Assembly (NCBI RefSeq): GCF_001659605.2
Contig: NC_035174.2
Span: forward strand, 19,320,009-19,384,008
Direction of reading: 5' to 3'
From: Manihot esculenta
Lineage: Eukaryota > Streptophyta > Magnoliopsida > Malpighiales > Euphorbiaceae
Length of the DNA stretch: 64,000 nt
The notes beneath the pieces were generated by a model. It was not told the origin of the DNA. It saw nothing but the letters and a program-made list of their open reading frames with translations, and did not search any database. Both the position numbers and the translations under genes were made by a program. Shown piece after piece: positions 36,501 through 45,585 of the stretch. Each line of letters starts with the position of its first letter. Within the stretch, counting starts at the first letter, position 1.

Positions 36501-36824
36501 CTCAGCCTGTCTGATTAGCTCTTCCGCTGCATCAGTATGCCCGTGCCTAGCTGCTATGTGCAATGGAGTATTACCGTCACGATTTTCCTGCGTCAACAAC
36601 TTGGGGCAAGTGCCAACTACTTGTTTTATAAACTCAGTAGATCTTTCTCTTAACAAGGCAAGATGAACATGAAGTATTGTGTTCCTATTATATGTGACTA
36701 TGCAATCAAGATGATCTAAATGTTCTTTGAACGGATCAAATTTTCCTTCTGCTGCTGCCTTCTTTAAGTCGTCTTCCATGGATGGGCATCTCTTGTGGAG
36801 GCAATTTTTGCTAGCATTTGACAT
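21968..36824 (-). CDS. Ankyrin-repeat protein with PGG membrane domain (ACD6/ITN1-like), four exons
   Basis: I assemble a minus-strand gene from exons 36824-36185, 35949-35441, 34471-34397 and 22621-21968. All junctions have GT...AG and the phases fit (640+509+75+654 nt = 626 codons including stop). The product has several ankyrin repeats ([68 protein letters not shown]). It ends in a PGG domain ([23 protein letters not shown]) and about four hydrophobic segments. Proteins of this family are plant membrane proteins, some linked to defence and salicylic-acid signalling (ACD6) or salt/ROS signalling (ITN1); the role of this member is unknown. Oddities: intron 3 is about 11.8 kb and full of retrotransposon, and splicing across it is inferred from phase and domain order only. 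The two ends could be remnants of different family copies. Confidence 0.72.
23158..26010 (+). repeat. Element G 5' LTR and leader (inner edge uncertain)
   Basis: Bases 23158 to about 24085 match the right LTR. The left copy then continues with a TATA-like stretch (GTATAAAAAG near 24351), a likely R/U5 region and a CpG-rich island (24914-25500) before the gag start at 26018. Because the right copy stops matching at about 31873, I cannot tell where the LTR ends and the leader begins. Confidence 0.65.
24914..25500. other. CpG-rich island inside element G leader/LTR
   Basis: About 590 bp of strongly GC- and CpG-rich DNA sits in otherwise very AT-rich sequence. It includes a 36-bp direct repeat (units TCGCGAA...TATCGCGGGAGA starting at 25321 and 25357) and several TATCGCG/CGCGATA inverted motifs. 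Frames are open on both strands, but none looks like a protein; open frames are expected in GC-rich DNA. Confidence 0.7.
26018..28127 (+). pseudogene. Element G gag-protease-integrase remnant
   Basis: Starts [17 protein letters not shown], then a stop. The copia gag continues in pieces ([20 protein letters not shown]; later [20 protein letters not shown]). A damaged zinc knuckle lies near 26750-26815 and a frameshifted protease motif near 26905. The GAG-pre-integrase motif is near 27310-27440 (CRLGHIKE...CEDCLMGKM) and weak integrase core sequence runs to about 28125. Numerous stops and shifts; no product expected. Confidence 0.8.
28128..30366 (+). mobile_element. Element I: partial second copia lineage inside G (integrase C-terminus, RT, RNase H, 3' LTR)
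   Basis: At about 28127 the sequence switches from G's integrase to a different copia that starts mid-domain (FLGYSHIQKGYR after one shift). RT follows ([45 protein letters not shown]), then RNase H ([26 protein letters not shown]) to about 30115, and a 3' LTR beginning TGTTAGAGTGTG at 30156. No 5' LTR, gag or protease of this lineage is seen. Stops and shifts occur at 28708, 29250 and elsewhere. At about 30375 G's own RNase H resumes. Confidence 0.75.
30156..30366 (+). repeat. Element I 3' LTR (right edge approximate)
   Basis: Begins TGTTAGAGTG after the RNase H end, has a TATATATA-type box near 30262, and ends before G's sequence resumes at about 30375. No partner copy is in the window. 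Confidence 0.55.
30375..30690 (+). pseudogene. Element G RNase H C-terminal remnant
   Basis: Encodes, with stops, a second copia RNase H tail ([35 protein letters not shown]) distinct from that of I. It lies directly before G's polypurine tract (about 30714-30727, GTGCAAGTGGGAGA), showing which element owns the right LTR. Confidence 0.8.
30728..31873 (+). repeat. Element G 3' LTR, truncated, with internal 165-bp duplication
   Basis: Starts TGTTAGTAATATGCCC and follows the left LTR to about 31873. Bases about 30743-30907 are repeated at 30908-31072 (AATCTATTGG at 30751 and 30916). The left LTR has a single copy of this segment. Confidence 0.8.
31874..31985. repeat. Short irregular tandem repeat (GTAGTGTAGCTCTAAA)
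   Basis: Four to five units of CATAGGTAGTGTAGCTCTAAA with CCGT or TCGTGAT endings follow the point where the G LTRs stop matching. GCGGC/CACAGCTCC-type degenerate repeats continue to about 32200. Confidence 0.75.
32515..32675. repeat. Degenerate GATTCAGTTTRATTTTATT repeat
   Basis: Three to four imperfect units of about 40 bp (TTTATCATATCGGTTCGATT and variants) within intron 3. Confidence 0.65.
33519..33572. repeat. (TAA)18 microsatellite
   Basis: About 54 bp of uninterrupted TAA repeats in intron 3 of the ankyrin/PGG gene. Confidence 0.97.
34397..34471 (-). CDS. Exon 3 of ankyrin/PGG gene (25 codons)
   Basis: A short exon with acceptor AATTTACAG before 34471 and donor CAG|GTTAGA at 34397/34396. 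It encodes [20 protein letters not shown] and then DEYAQ, in phase with exon 2. The peptide fits the linker between ankyrin and PGG regions in this family. Confidence 0.8.
35441..35949 (-). CDS. Exon 2 of ankyrin/PGG gene
   Basis: The acceptor TTTACAG precedes 35949 after a T-rich tract; the donor AAG|GTTAGT is at 35441/35440. Joined to exon 1 it continues as ...[14 protein letters not shown]. Carries the remaining ankyrin repeats and ends ...GDFRVK in phase 0. Confidence 0.85.
36185..36824 (-). CDS. Exon 1 of ankyrin/PGG gene (start codon, first ankyrin repeats)
   Basis: Starts [13 protein letters not shown]; a second Met ([19 protein letters not shown]) 16 codons on is the more usual family start. 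Contains about four ankyrin units. The donor is AG|GTATGA at 36185/36184, leaving phase 1. Confidence 0.85.
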
Positions 36825-37270
36825 CTCTACTTATCCGCCTTGATGAAAAAAACAAGAAGTTTGTAGAATTTGACAGCTCCTGTTTGAGAAGGAACGAAAC
36901 AGAGGCTGCAATGGTGGTGAACTTTGGGATCAAACCAGTGACAAGGAAATGGTTATGGGGTGAATAGGTACGGCTCTAGAGCTCCATTTATGCGCTGCTG
37001 ATATGGAGAAGGTGAGAAGAATATGAGTGAGGAGTGTGAGAAGAGAAAGCATCCATGGGGGAGGGCCAAGGCATCTGAGCTTTGCGTGTTCTGGCCAGTG
37101 CTCTTGAGATTCAGTAAAGGCAAGTTTACAACTAATATCTAATTTACTTAAAAGTGTCATAAAATTCTTAAGTTACTATAGTATCTAATTTATTTGTACC
37201 TAAAGTATCTGCTGTGGAATCTCAACTTTATCTTATGCAAGCATGATAGTCACAAAATTCTTTTCAACTG
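36825..37270. other. 5' flank of ankyrin/PGG gene
   Basis: No coding frame I believe. It should hold the promoter and 5' UTR of the minus-strand gene. I see no confident TATA box or known element. Confidence 0.4.
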
Positions 37271-37299
37271 CAACCAAAGGTGAAAGAGGATGCCGACCC

Positions 37300-37560
37300 A
37301 TCCCTTCTATGGGCTTCTCAGTTGATTGATAGTCATACTTCATCATGGCCTTTCCATTAGTCCCTTATGGTATTTCTTTAAATGCAGATCTTATTTTGTT
37401 AAATCTGGTTATTGTTTAGCTTGCAGGCAAAATCATCTTTTGAAAGCTAATAATCAGACAGGGCAGGGTTCAGTTTTCACTTTTCTCAACCAGAATTTGT
37501 GGAATAATGTTTGGAAATTTTCCATTTTCTTCGGATTTTTTTTTTTTTGGATACGCCTCC
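37300..37560 (+). pseudogene. LINE-type zf-RVT fragment (weak)
   Basis: In one frame this reads LWYFFKCRSYFVKSGYCLA and, after a gap, LNQNLWNNVWKFSIF. It resembles the conserved W...YxVKSGY...W..LW pattern of the domain that follows RT in plant LINEs. No RT or endonuclease is nearby. The match is by pattern only. Confidence 0.45.
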
Positions 37561-37639
37561 AACGGATTATTCCATCAGCTGCAAGAGTACAAGTTTTGTT
37601 GAGATACAAAATTAGCTACTCATTTGTTTTGCAAGTGAA

Positions 37640-37994
37640 CCGCATGCATTTGCCAACTCAGAAGGATCCGCCCAGTGCCATGGTTATGGGAGAGATCCAA
37701 TCTTTGTAAGCTACTGAGTTCACCAAAAGATCTTGGGATCTCTCCTGTAAGCATATTGGAGGACAAATTCAAAGTCTTCAGATTTGTGCAATTTGAAAGG
37801 GAAGGAGGAATTGAATCCACTAATGGTTTCCAGACAGATCAAGCTGCAACAAAAAGTTGCAAGAGTTTTCAGTTTGCAAGCCAGAAATTGAGCCGTAAAA
37901 GTTGTTATAGGAAAGGTCAAGGGCCTGTAGTTTGTCAGAATTGGACAAGAGATCACCTTGCAAGAAACCTGTTAAATTATTATGAGAGAGATTC
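37640..37994 (-). pseudogene. LRR fragment of a BRI1-like receptor kinase (BRL2/VH1-type)
   Basis: Minus-strand sequence gives leucine-rich repeats: LSHNNLTGFLQGDLLS, then LQALDLSYNNFYGSISGL, then DSIPPSLSNCTNLKTLNLSS and GEIPRSFGELSSLQRLDLSH. The spacing and wording match the extracellular LRRs of the brassinosteroid receptor-like family, closest in my recall to BRL2/VH1. A one-base loss near 37672 shifts the frame after HNHGTGRI, and there is no start, signal peptide, transmembrane region or kinase. It ends where element H begins. Confidence 0.72.
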
Positions 37995-38230
37995 TACTAG
38001 AATAATTGACTTATTACGTAAATTTAAAATTATAATTGTTAGTCTAAATCAGATAATTAAGTTATTGAAATTATTTTATTAAGATTTTAAGTTTAAATTT
38101 ATATTGTTTATGATCTTATTTGTTTTTTAGATTATATTTGCTATGTATAAATAGCATATAAATCATTAAAATTAGTATGTCAATTTTAAGCATAGAGTCT
38201 CTTATTCTTCTCTCCTCCCAAATAATCAAT
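37995..38230 (+). repeat. Element H left LTR
   Basis: Matches 39918-40151 in order and spacing, for example GCTATGTATAAATAGCA and GAGTCTCTTATTCT. The first bases are decayed (TACTAG for TGTTAG). Confidence 0.7.
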
Positions 38231-38258
38231 AATTGGTATAAGAGCAATTTATTTTTTT

Positions 38259-38390
38259 AAGGGGTTTGTGTGGTTAAGGGGTAAGAGACCCCAAAGAGCA
38301 ATTTAATTTTTTTTTTTTTAAGGGGTTTGTGTGCTTAAGGGGTAAGAGACCCCAAGGGGTCTGTGTGCTTAAAGGGTAAGAGACCCAAGC
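38259..38390. repeat. GGGGTTTGTGTGCTTAAGGG tandem repeat in element H
   Basis: Three units of about 35 bp (AAGGGGTTTGTG...TAAGAGACCCC) lie just after the primer site; each ends in a GGGG...CCCC pairing. A second pair of AGGAGAAGAAAAATTTTC units follows at about 38401-38440. Confidence 0.85.
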
Positions 38391-39917
38391 CAGCAATGCC
38401 AGGAGAAGAAAAATTTTCAGGAGAAGAAAAATTTTCAGGAGAGAAAATTCTCCCTTCACATCCAATGCCAAGAGAAGAGAATTATCCATTCACATCCAAT
38501 AGCAGGAGAAGAGAATTCTCCATTCACATTCACCTTCAATGTCAGGAGAAAGAATTCTCTATTCATAGAGAAGAGATTTCTCCACTTACGAGTAATATCA
38601 GAAGAAGAGATTTCTCCGCTTATATTCAATGTTGCTAGGCGAAAAATTTCATCATTCACAAGTATGGTCATAATCATATTCAAGCAGGTACAATTCATAA
38701 CTTTCAAAATTTGCAATCCCTAAGCCAAGGAGGAGTGATGGTTTGGAAACCACTAAAAATAAATTGCTACTTAAAAATAAAATTTGTGATAATGATAAAT
38801 AAGGTCAATCCCACATAAACTAATAAGTAAATTAATTCTATTGAATGAATAAAAATAAAATAAAATAAAATAAAATGGGAGAGATTTTGAATGTAGAAAA
38901 ATAAATAAAATCAATTCAAAAAAAAAGAATTAAGATGAGAAATATTCAGTTAAAAGAATAATTTTAGTTTTAGTTTTTGTTGGTTGATACAGATATAAAA
39001 TAATCTCAATTTAATTATTGATAAATCAATTATAGATATCGAAAACACTTCAGGTATTCAATTCTTCTTAGATTTTAAACTAGTCAAGAGACGTTTGTTA
39101 ATTATCTCTAAATATTGGACAACCATAGGAAATGCTTCTAGGATTGAATCCAATCATTGTATTAAGAATTAAAAGAACTTGATTCTAATTAATAAATGCG
39201 AGACACTAAATTCATTTAAGTTAGATTATACTATTCTTTAGAAAGGTCTTACGCAACTTAATTCACTACTTATTTAAATTTAACAAAATAATTACAGATT
39301 TAATTAATCTGAATAGCAATATATCATTCTATCAATTGAGCAATGACCCCTTAATGCTGCAATAAACACATGAATAATATAAATACCAAGAATAATTGAG
39401 AAAACAATATAATCACATAAATCCCACAACCAATTGAACTGAAATTTTAATTATTTTTGAATTGAAAAGAAGAAACTTAGCCTTAATGGCTAAGAATGGG
39501 AGATGAAAGATGAGATGAGATGCGAGATACATCAGCTAAGAGTCCTAATTTAACCTAAGTATAAGTAGCTAGAATGAAAGTCAAGTACATCTTGGCAAAT
39601 GAGAGTTATCAGTTTGTTTTATGGATTTTAAGTTGGACTCTGTTCGTCAAGTATGTTATATCCATAACGTAATCCCATAACACAGCTCGTTTGAAAATTA
39701 GAGTTCAAGTATAATTTTGTTTCTTATCCTTCTATAATGGTTGTGACAACGTTTGATATCAAAATGTAGAGTTCAAATTGAATTTTGCTCTTGTTATTAT
39801 CTAATCCTACCAGGATAATAAAATTTAAACGAATCAACCTATTTTAAACGAAATCAAACTCAATATCTAAGTATTTTAGAATATTAAAACTACATAATTA
39901 TGCATATTATCAAGGAG

Positions 39918-40151
39918 TGTTAGAAAAATTGACTTAGTCTGCTAATTTAAAATTAAGGTTGTTAGGCTAAATCAGATTATTAAGTTATTTAAATTATTTT
40001 GTTAAGATTTTTAAATTTAAATTTAAATTATTTATGATCTTGTTTGATTTTTAAGTTACATGTGCTATGTATAAATAGCAAATACATCAATAAAATTAGT
40101 AATATTCTATGCATTGAGTCTCTTATTCTCCTTTCCTCCCAATAACCAACA
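39918..40151 (+). repeat. Element H right LTR
   Basis: Begins TGTTAGAAAAATTGAC and ends AATAACCAACA. Partner of 37995-38230. Confidence 0.7.
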
Positions 40152-40710
40152 TATTCACATAAACAAGATTTGGGTTCTAGGAGAAAAAATTCTCAGTAAC
40201 TACACCTACAAGTCTAGCAAAAGATAATTCAAGAAATTTTAGTACAAGTCCAGCAAAAGATAATTCAAGAAATTTCAGTGCATATGGGAGACGAAGCAAA
40301 GAAGTTGAATTTACAGTAAATAGATTTGAAGATAATTTCATAACATATCAAGAGAAGCCAAAGGATCCTAGATTGAAAAAAAAAAGAAAAAAAAATCTAA
40401 GCAACATGGCTACCTACAAATTTCCTGCATTGGATAATTTACTCAAAATAAAATTCCAAATCGACCAATTGTCAGAAGCCTTCCTTGAAGATTGTTTAAT
40501 TTGAGTATTCTTAATATTTGAGAATGAGCAATTTTATACAATTTCTTGCAATTGGAAAAAAGAAAAGTTATTCATAAATAATTTGTGATTCAATTAAATT
40601 ATTGCGATAAAAAGGATAACATGGAAGAGTTTACCATAAATTAATTGTTGGGAAGTTCTGTTCATATCCTTATAGTATTTTATGCAAAAAAAGCAAAAGT
40701 ATATCAAGTG
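40152..40710. other. Spacer left of element D
   Basis: Contains a tandem pair near 40210-40280 (CAAAAGATAATTCAAGAAAT). I recognise no gene. Together with sequence right of 45585 it forms the pre-insertion site of D. Confidence 0.5.
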
Positions 40711-40715
40711 GAAGA

Positions 40716-41010
40716 TATAGAAGATTTATGATATTGAGAATTCTATCTATTTGTATTTCTGTATAGAATACATTTATATAGTATATACCAGTGGTTGAGT
40801 TTGATACAGATTATATGAATAACAAATATTATCTCAACCAACTATAAACCTTATCATAACTCTAAATCTTATCACAACTCTAACCTTATCATGACTCTAA
40901 ACCTTATCACAACTCTAACCCTTATCACTAACTAAATACAAGATAAGTATACAGCTATAACTCAAGTTACAAATAGATAAAACTGTTATAGTTAGTCTTT
41001 ATCTTTAATA
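40716..41010 (-). repeat. Element D 3' LTR (295 bp)
   Basis: Begins TATAGAAGATTT and ends CTTTAATA on the plus strand. Contains runs of CTCTAAMCTTATCA-like near-repeats (about 40850-40930). Confidence 0.95.
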
Positions 41011-43757
41011 CGCCCCCGCAAGATTGAGGCGCCATCGGAGACTCCAATCTTGGTTCTAAAGTAACAAAACTGAGTTCTTCCCAAAGCCTTTGTAAGCACA
41101 TCAGCAACTTGATCTTTTGAACTTATGTGAAGAACCCTTAACTGTCCATCATTAATTTTCTCGCTAACAAAATGGTAATCCAGTGCAAGATGCTTCATCC
41201 TAGTATGATAGATTGGATTGGCGCAGAAGTAAGTCGCACCAAGATTATCACAATGAAGGACTGGTGGTTGTGATATTGGTACTCCCAAATCTTGTAATAA
41301 ACTTTGAACCCAAAATACCTCTGCTGCAGCATTGGCTAAGCCTTTGTACTCAGCCTCTGTAGAAGATCGGGAGACAGTCTTTTGGCGACTAGATTTCCAG
41401 GATATAATATTAGAACCAAGATATAGAACATAAGCTGTTGTAGACCGCCCATTATCAAGGACACCACCCCAATCAGAATCAGAGAAGGCAGACAGAGTAT
41501 GAGTGGAATTTCGATTGAGAAATAAGCCATAATGTATGGTTCCTTTAAGATATCGCAAAACACGTTTCAGTGCTTGAAGATGAGTTTGCGTCGGTGCATG
41601 CATAAATTGTGACAGCCGATTCACTGCAAAAGAAACATCAGGACGCGTAATTGCCAAATATTGAAGAGATCCAACAATTTGGCGATATACGGTGGAATCA
41701 GTCGAACTAGAACCATCATTTAAGATGAGCTTGTCTCCTGTAGACATAGGAGTATTCACCTCTTTAGCTCCAGCCATATCAAATCGGTCTAACAAATCAG
41801 CAATATGTCGATGTTGCGAAAGAAATAATCCTGCAGCTGTAGAAATCACTTCAACCCCCAAAAAATGATTTAATATTCCCAAATCTTTGACAGAGAACTG
41901 AGCAGATAGCTTCTGTACACAGGTATGCAGAAAATGATTGTTATTACCTGTAAGTACAATATCGTCAACATATACTAGAAAATATGCAATAATCCCATTG
42001 GAGGAAAAAATAAACAAGGACGCATCAGCATTTGATTTGCGAAAACCAAGTTTGAGCAAAAAAGAAGTAAGTTCAAGATACCAAGCTCGTGGAGCCTGTT
42101 TCAAACCATAAAGAGACTTCTTCAGTTTGCAAACATAATCAGGAAACTCAGGTTGCACATATCCTGGAGGTTGCTGCATGTAGACATCTTCATAAAGTGA
42201 GCCATGTAAAAAGGCATTATTTACATCCAATTGCCTTAACTGCCATCCTTTAGAAATTGCAAGAGTAAGAACTACCCGAATTGTAACCGGTTTTGTAACC
42301 GGACTAAATGTCTCAAAATAATCACGCCCAGGTTCCTGAAGAAATCCTTTGGCAACCAAACGTGCCTTGTACTTATCAATAGTACCATCCGGTTTACGCT
42401 TAATCCGAAACACCCATTTGCAACTAATAAGATGATGTTTGTCTCTCGGAACCAGCTCCCAGGTTTTATTTTTCAAAAGAGCATTGTACTCTGAATCCAT
42501 CGCCTGTCGCCAAAGTGAACTGGCCAGAGCTTGTTTCACTGTTCTTGGCTCGAGTGTATCCGGTAAAGGATATTTAGTTGTAAGATTAACAAAAGAAGAA
42601 TTAAAATACTTTGAGTTAGGCTTCCTTTGTCGCTGCTGCCGTTGTACAGGAGCTGGAACTGAGTCTTGTGAAACAATCGGTAGTGGCAAATCTAAAGCAG
42701 TAGTAGAAGATTCAGTCATCAAAGGGTCAACTTGTTGAGTCTCAGTACTAATTAATGGCATGGTAGATTGATCAGATTCTGCTGATAATGCTGTAATAGA
42801 TTCGGAACCAGTACTTGAAACCAACAAATCAGAATCACTTGGAATAGAAATTGCCAATGGAACCGAAGCAACTGCAGTTGGTGCAACAGGTGATGGATTT
42901 GGTTGTTGTGCCGAACCTGTACAAGAAGCATCTCGAAAATAATCTGTAAATTGATGAGAACTAGTGCAAGTTTCAGATGGAAAAATATGCTCAACAAATT
43001 GAACATGACGAGACAAATACAAACGATTAGCCTTTGGATCGTAACATTTGTATGCAGATTGAGTTGGAGAATATCCAAGAAAAATACAAGGCAATGAACG
43101 ACACTGAAGTTTAGAATTATTATATGGCCTTAGCCATGGAAAACAAAGGCAACCAAAAGATTTCAATCTCTTAAAACTATGAGGCATACCAAACAATCTA
43201 GAGAAAGGTGTTTGAAACGAAATAGCGAACGAAGGCAACCGATTGAGCAAATAAACAGCAGCCTGAAAAGCATGAGACCAATAATTAGAAGGTAAAGACG
43301 AAAATTGTAACATAGCAAGACCTGTTTCAACTATTGAGCGATGACGACGTTCAGCAGTACCATTATGCTCTGGCGTATGTGGAGGTGTTGTATAATGTGA
43401 AATACCACAAGACAAAAAATGATTCTTAAGCTTTTGATACTCCCCACCATTATCAGTGAACACAGAAACAATTCTAGTGTGAAAATAATTTTCAACCAAT
43501 TTCTGAAAGTGGATAAACAAATCATGAGTATCAGATTTCTGCTTCATGGGATATAGCCAAACATACTTAGAATAGTGATCAATAAATGTAACGTAATATG
43601 CATAGCCATCAATAGATTTTTGTGTAGGACCCCAAACATCGGAATAAACAAGTTGCAAAGGCTTATTACTAACAAGAGAATTCTCAGAAAACGGTAATTT
43701 ATGACTCTTGCTCATAGAGCAGGAAGTACAATGAAAACTAGAAACATATTTAGACAT
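40992..43757 (-). CDS. Element D pol part: integrase, RT, RNase H (921 aa from first Met)
   Basis: This is the downstream part of the D polyprotein, in the same frame as the gag part and separated from it by one TGA (43778-43776). It shows the integrase core (DVWGP near 40, FTDNGGEY near 100, [11 protein letters not shown] near 135), a Ser/Thr/Gln-rich linker, RT ([19 protein letters not shown] near 600) and RNase H (DSDWGG near 750, [11 protein letters not shown]). All motifs look intact. The Met start is only the first after the stop; natural translation would come from the 45227 start. It runs to near the polypurine tract and overlaps the first bases of the LTR. Confidence 0.93.
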   Translation of the reverse strand: MSKYVSSFHCTSCSMSKSHKLPFSENSLVSNKPLQLVYSDVWGPTQKSIDGYAYYVTFIDHYSKYVWLYPMKQKSDTHDLFIHFQKLVENYFHTRIVSVFTDNGGEYQKLKNHFLSCGISHYTTPPHTPEHNGTAERRHRSIVETGLAMLQFSSLPSNYWSHAFQAAVYLLNRLPSFAISFQTPFSRLFGMPHSFKRLKSFGCLCFPWLRPYNNSKLQCRSLPCIFLGYSPTQSAYKCYDPKANRLYLSRHVQFVEHIFPSETCTSSHQFTDYFRDASCTGSAQQPNPSPVAPTAVASVPLAISIPSDSDLLVSSTGSESITALSAESDQSTMPLISTETQQVDPLMTESSTTALDLPLPIVSQDSVPAPVQRQQRQRKPNSKYFNSSFVNLTTKYPLPDTLEPRTVKQALASSLWRQAMDSEYNALLKNKTWELVPRDKHHLISCKWVFRIKRKPDGTIDKYKARLVAKGFLQEPGRDYFETFSPVTKPVTIRVVLTLAISKGWQLRQLDVNNAFLHGSLYEDVYMQQPPGYVQPEFPDYVCKLKKSLYGLKQAPRAWYLELTSFLLKLGFRKSNADASLFIFSSNGIIAYFLVYVDDIVLTGNNNHFLHTCVQKLSAQFSVKDLGILNHFLGVEVISTAAGLFLSQHRHIADLLDRFDMAGAKEVNTPMSTGDKLILNDGSSSTDSTVYRQIVGSLQYLAITRPDVSFAVNRLSQFMHAPTQTHLQALKRVLRYLKGTIHYGLFLNRNSTHTLSAFSDSDWGGVLDNGRSTTAYVLYLGSNIISWKSSRQKTVSRSSTEAEYKGLANAAAEVFWVQSLLQDLGVPISQPPVLHCDNLGATYFCANPIYHTRMKHLALDYHFVSEKINDGQLRVLHISSKDQVADVLTKALGRTQFCYFRTKIGVSDGASILRGRIKDKD
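41011..41021 (-). other. Polypurine tract of element D
   Basis: Minus-strand TTGCGGGGGCG abutting the LTR start TATTAAAG. Confidence 0.85.
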
Positions 43758-43775
43758 AGACTGAAGACCAATATT

Positions 43776-45227
43776 TCAAAGTACTAACAAAAGGACTTTA
43801 TTGTTGGGATGACCAAGCTTGTGATGCCATTCAGAAAGCAAAGACAGACACCGAGTAGTAACATTTAGCTGAGAACGTTGAGAATTAACTCTGGAAAAAC
43901 TTGCACAGTAGATATCATCAATGTTCTCTCCCCGTAGGAGAGACGCCCCCGTGTACAGATCCTTCACAACAAAATAAGATGGAAAAAATTCCACAGAAAC
44001 ATGATTAGTGCGACACAACTTAGCAATTGAGACCAAATTCTTGCGCAGATTAGGCACGCATAACACATTAGGCAATGATAAATTCTTAGAGTAAGTAGGA
44101 ATTTGCACAAAACCAATATGTGATACAGCAAGCGTTTTACCATCACCAAGTTGTACTTCCTCAGGACCTCCATAGTCAGAATAGCTTTGCAAAGAAGCTG
44201 GATTCGACACAACATGATGAGAAGCTCCGCTATCAAACAACCATTGTTGTGGAGAAGAAGCAGCCATAGAAGAAGTAACATTAACTGCAGGTATCGGTGC
44301 TGAAGAATGCGAGGTATCAGTCTTCAAAGACATATTATTCTCCTTAAGAAAGCGAGCCAATTTGCGACATTCAGCAGTAGTATGCCCAGTATATTCACAA
44401 AATTGACATACCACATCAGGTCGATAAGAACCTCGACCTCGACCACCAAAGTAAGAACCACGACCACCACGTCGATTTCCAGAATAATTGGAGTTTTGTG
44501 GAGATCGATTATAATTGCCATTCTGATTGTGTGAACGCCCTCCAGAACGTTGAGTGTAATTGACAGTAGCAATCACTTGTGACGTAGCTGAAACAGTTGT
44601 GGAATCTTTTTCTTGTAGGGATCGTTCATGATCAGTAAGTTTTTCAAAGAGATCAGAAAAGGTTATTGGGGTTTCACGAACTTTTAACGCAGCAACTATG
44701 GGACTGTAATCATCTCCCAATCGCGTGATAATATAAACAATTAAGTCATCATCACTCATCGGATTCTGGGTAAGAGCAAGCTCATCTGCAATAGCCCTCA
44801 TCTCATTGAGAAAAATAGCAATCGGTTTGGTTCCCTTAGAGTTCTGTGCTAATTTAGTTTTTAAGGACAGAATTCTAGAACGAGAAACATTAGCAAAACT
44901 CTGGTGAAGCCGATCCCATGCTTCTTTGGCAGTATTGGCTGAAGAAATCAAGGGTTGAATAGTATCGGAACAACTTCCTAAAAGAGCACTGATCAAAATT
45001 TGATCTTGTCGAAACCATAAGGCGAAAGCTGGGTTGGCTGTTTTGTCTTTTTCAGAAAGAAATTGTGATGGTGCAACCCGTGAACCATCAATAAAATCAA
45101 GTAAATCAAGACCAATTAAGGTTGATTGGATCTGTTTTCTCCAAACAGGAAAATTCTCCGGAGTAAGTTTAATTGGAAAATGCGTTGGAGCATTTAATTG
45201 AATGACGATATTGGATGACGAAGCCAT
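43776..45227 (-). CDS. Element D gag-protease part (483 aa), ending at an in-frame TGA
   Basis: Starts MASSSNIVIQLNAPTHFPIK 44 bp from the primer site. It has a copia gag (UBN2-like, about 1-210), Arg/Gly/Tyr-rich stretch, zinc knuckle CQFCEYTGHTTAEC near 274, protease motif DSGASHHV near 331, and GAG-pre-integrase motif WHHKLGHPNNK near the end. A TGA follows LLLVL and the frame reopens at once into integrase. The stop may be a recent mutation (TGA from CGA by C-to-T is one route) or, less likely, a read-through site that limits Pol; element C lacks this region, so no comparison is possible here. Confidence 0.93.
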   Translation of the reverse strand: MASSSNIVIQLNAPTHFPIKLTPENFPVWRKQIQSTLIGLDLLDFIDGSRVAPSQFLSEKDKTANPAFALWFRQDQILISALLGSCSDTIQPLISSANTAKEAWDRLHQSFANVSRSRILSLKTKLAQNSKGTKPIAIFLNEMRAIADELALTQNPMSDDDLIVYIITRLGDDYSPIVAALKVRETPITFSDLFEKLTDHERSLQEKDSTTVSATSQVIATVNYTQRSGGRSHNQNGNYNRSPQNSNYSGNRRGGRGSYFGGRGRGSYRPDVVCQFCEYTGHTTAECRKLARFLKENNMSLKTDTSHSSAPIPAVNVTSSMAASSPQQWLFDSGASHHVVSNPASLQSYSDYGGPEEVQLGDGKTLAVSHIGFVQIPTYSKNLSLPNVLCVPNLRKNLVSIAKLCRTNHVSVEFFPSYFVVKDLYTGASLLRGENIDDIYCASFSRVNSQRSQLNVTTRCLSLLSEWHHKLGHPNNKVLLLVL

Positions 45228-45270
45228 TAATTAAAAGAAAATTGGATCAGAAAACTCGTGAGAGCATATT

Positions 45271-45285
45271 GCGGCTCTGATACCA
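45271..45285 (-). other. Primer binding site of element D (tRNA-iMet)
   Basis: Minus-strand TGGTATCAGAGCCGC starts directly at the LTR edge. Confidence 0.95.
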
Positions 45286-45580
45286 TATAGAAGATTTATG
45301 ATATTGAGAATTCTATCTATTTGTATTTCTGTATAGAATACATTTATATAGTATATACCAGTGGTTGAGTTTGATACAGATTATATGAATAACAAATATT
45401 ATCTCAACCAACTATAAACCTTATCATAACTCTAAATCTTATCACAACTCTAACCTTATCATGACTCTAAACCTTATCACAACTCTAACCCTTATCACTA
45501 ACTAAATACAAGATAAGTATACAGCTATAACTCAAGTTACAAATAGATAAAACTGTTATAGTTAGTCTTTATCTTTAATA
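45286..45580 (-). repeat. Element D 5' LTR (295 bp)
   Basis: Indistinguishable by eye from 40716-41010. Confidence 0.95.
45341..45352 (-). promoter_or_regulatory. Probable TATA box in D 5' LTR
   Basis: Minus-strand ACTATATAAATG lies about 230 bp into the LTR, leaving some 55 bp for R/U5; a plausible copia promoter site. Confidence 0.55.
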
Positions 45581-45585
45581 GAAGA

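Larger units (their letters stand above)
37995..40151 (+). mobile_element. Element H: small non-coding LTR element (TRIM/LARD-like)
   Basis: Two related copies (37995 to about 38230 and 39918-40151) flank about 1.7 kb with no protein frame. The right copy begins TGTTAG and ends CCAACA. A near-match to the iMet primer site (TGGTATAAGAGCA, 38234-38246) follows the left copy and a purine-rich AAGGAG precedes the right one. Both copies carry TATAAATA (38146, 40070). Flanks GATTC/TATTC agree at four of five bases. LTR divergence is high, so it is old. Non-autonomous status follows from the lack of coding. Confidence 0.7.
40716..45580 (-). mobile_element. Element D: complete, very young Ty1/copia with TA...TA ends
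   Basis: A 4865-bp element: 5' LTR 45286-45580, primer site 45271-45285, gag-pol 45227-40992, polypurine tract 41011-41021, 3' LTR 40716-41010, and GAAGA duplications at 40711-40715 and 45581-45585. Both LTRs are 295 bp and I see no difference between them. In element orientation they start TATTAAAG and end CTTCTATA, so the ends are TA...TA rather than TG...CA. Size, short LTRs and single-frame gag-pol resemble the Ale/Retrofit group; that assignment is a guess. Confidence 0.95.

Noticed and set aside
36930..37160. 76-codon frame upstream of the ankyrin gene
   Set aside because: No homology I recognise and it lies where the 5' UTR/promoter should be.
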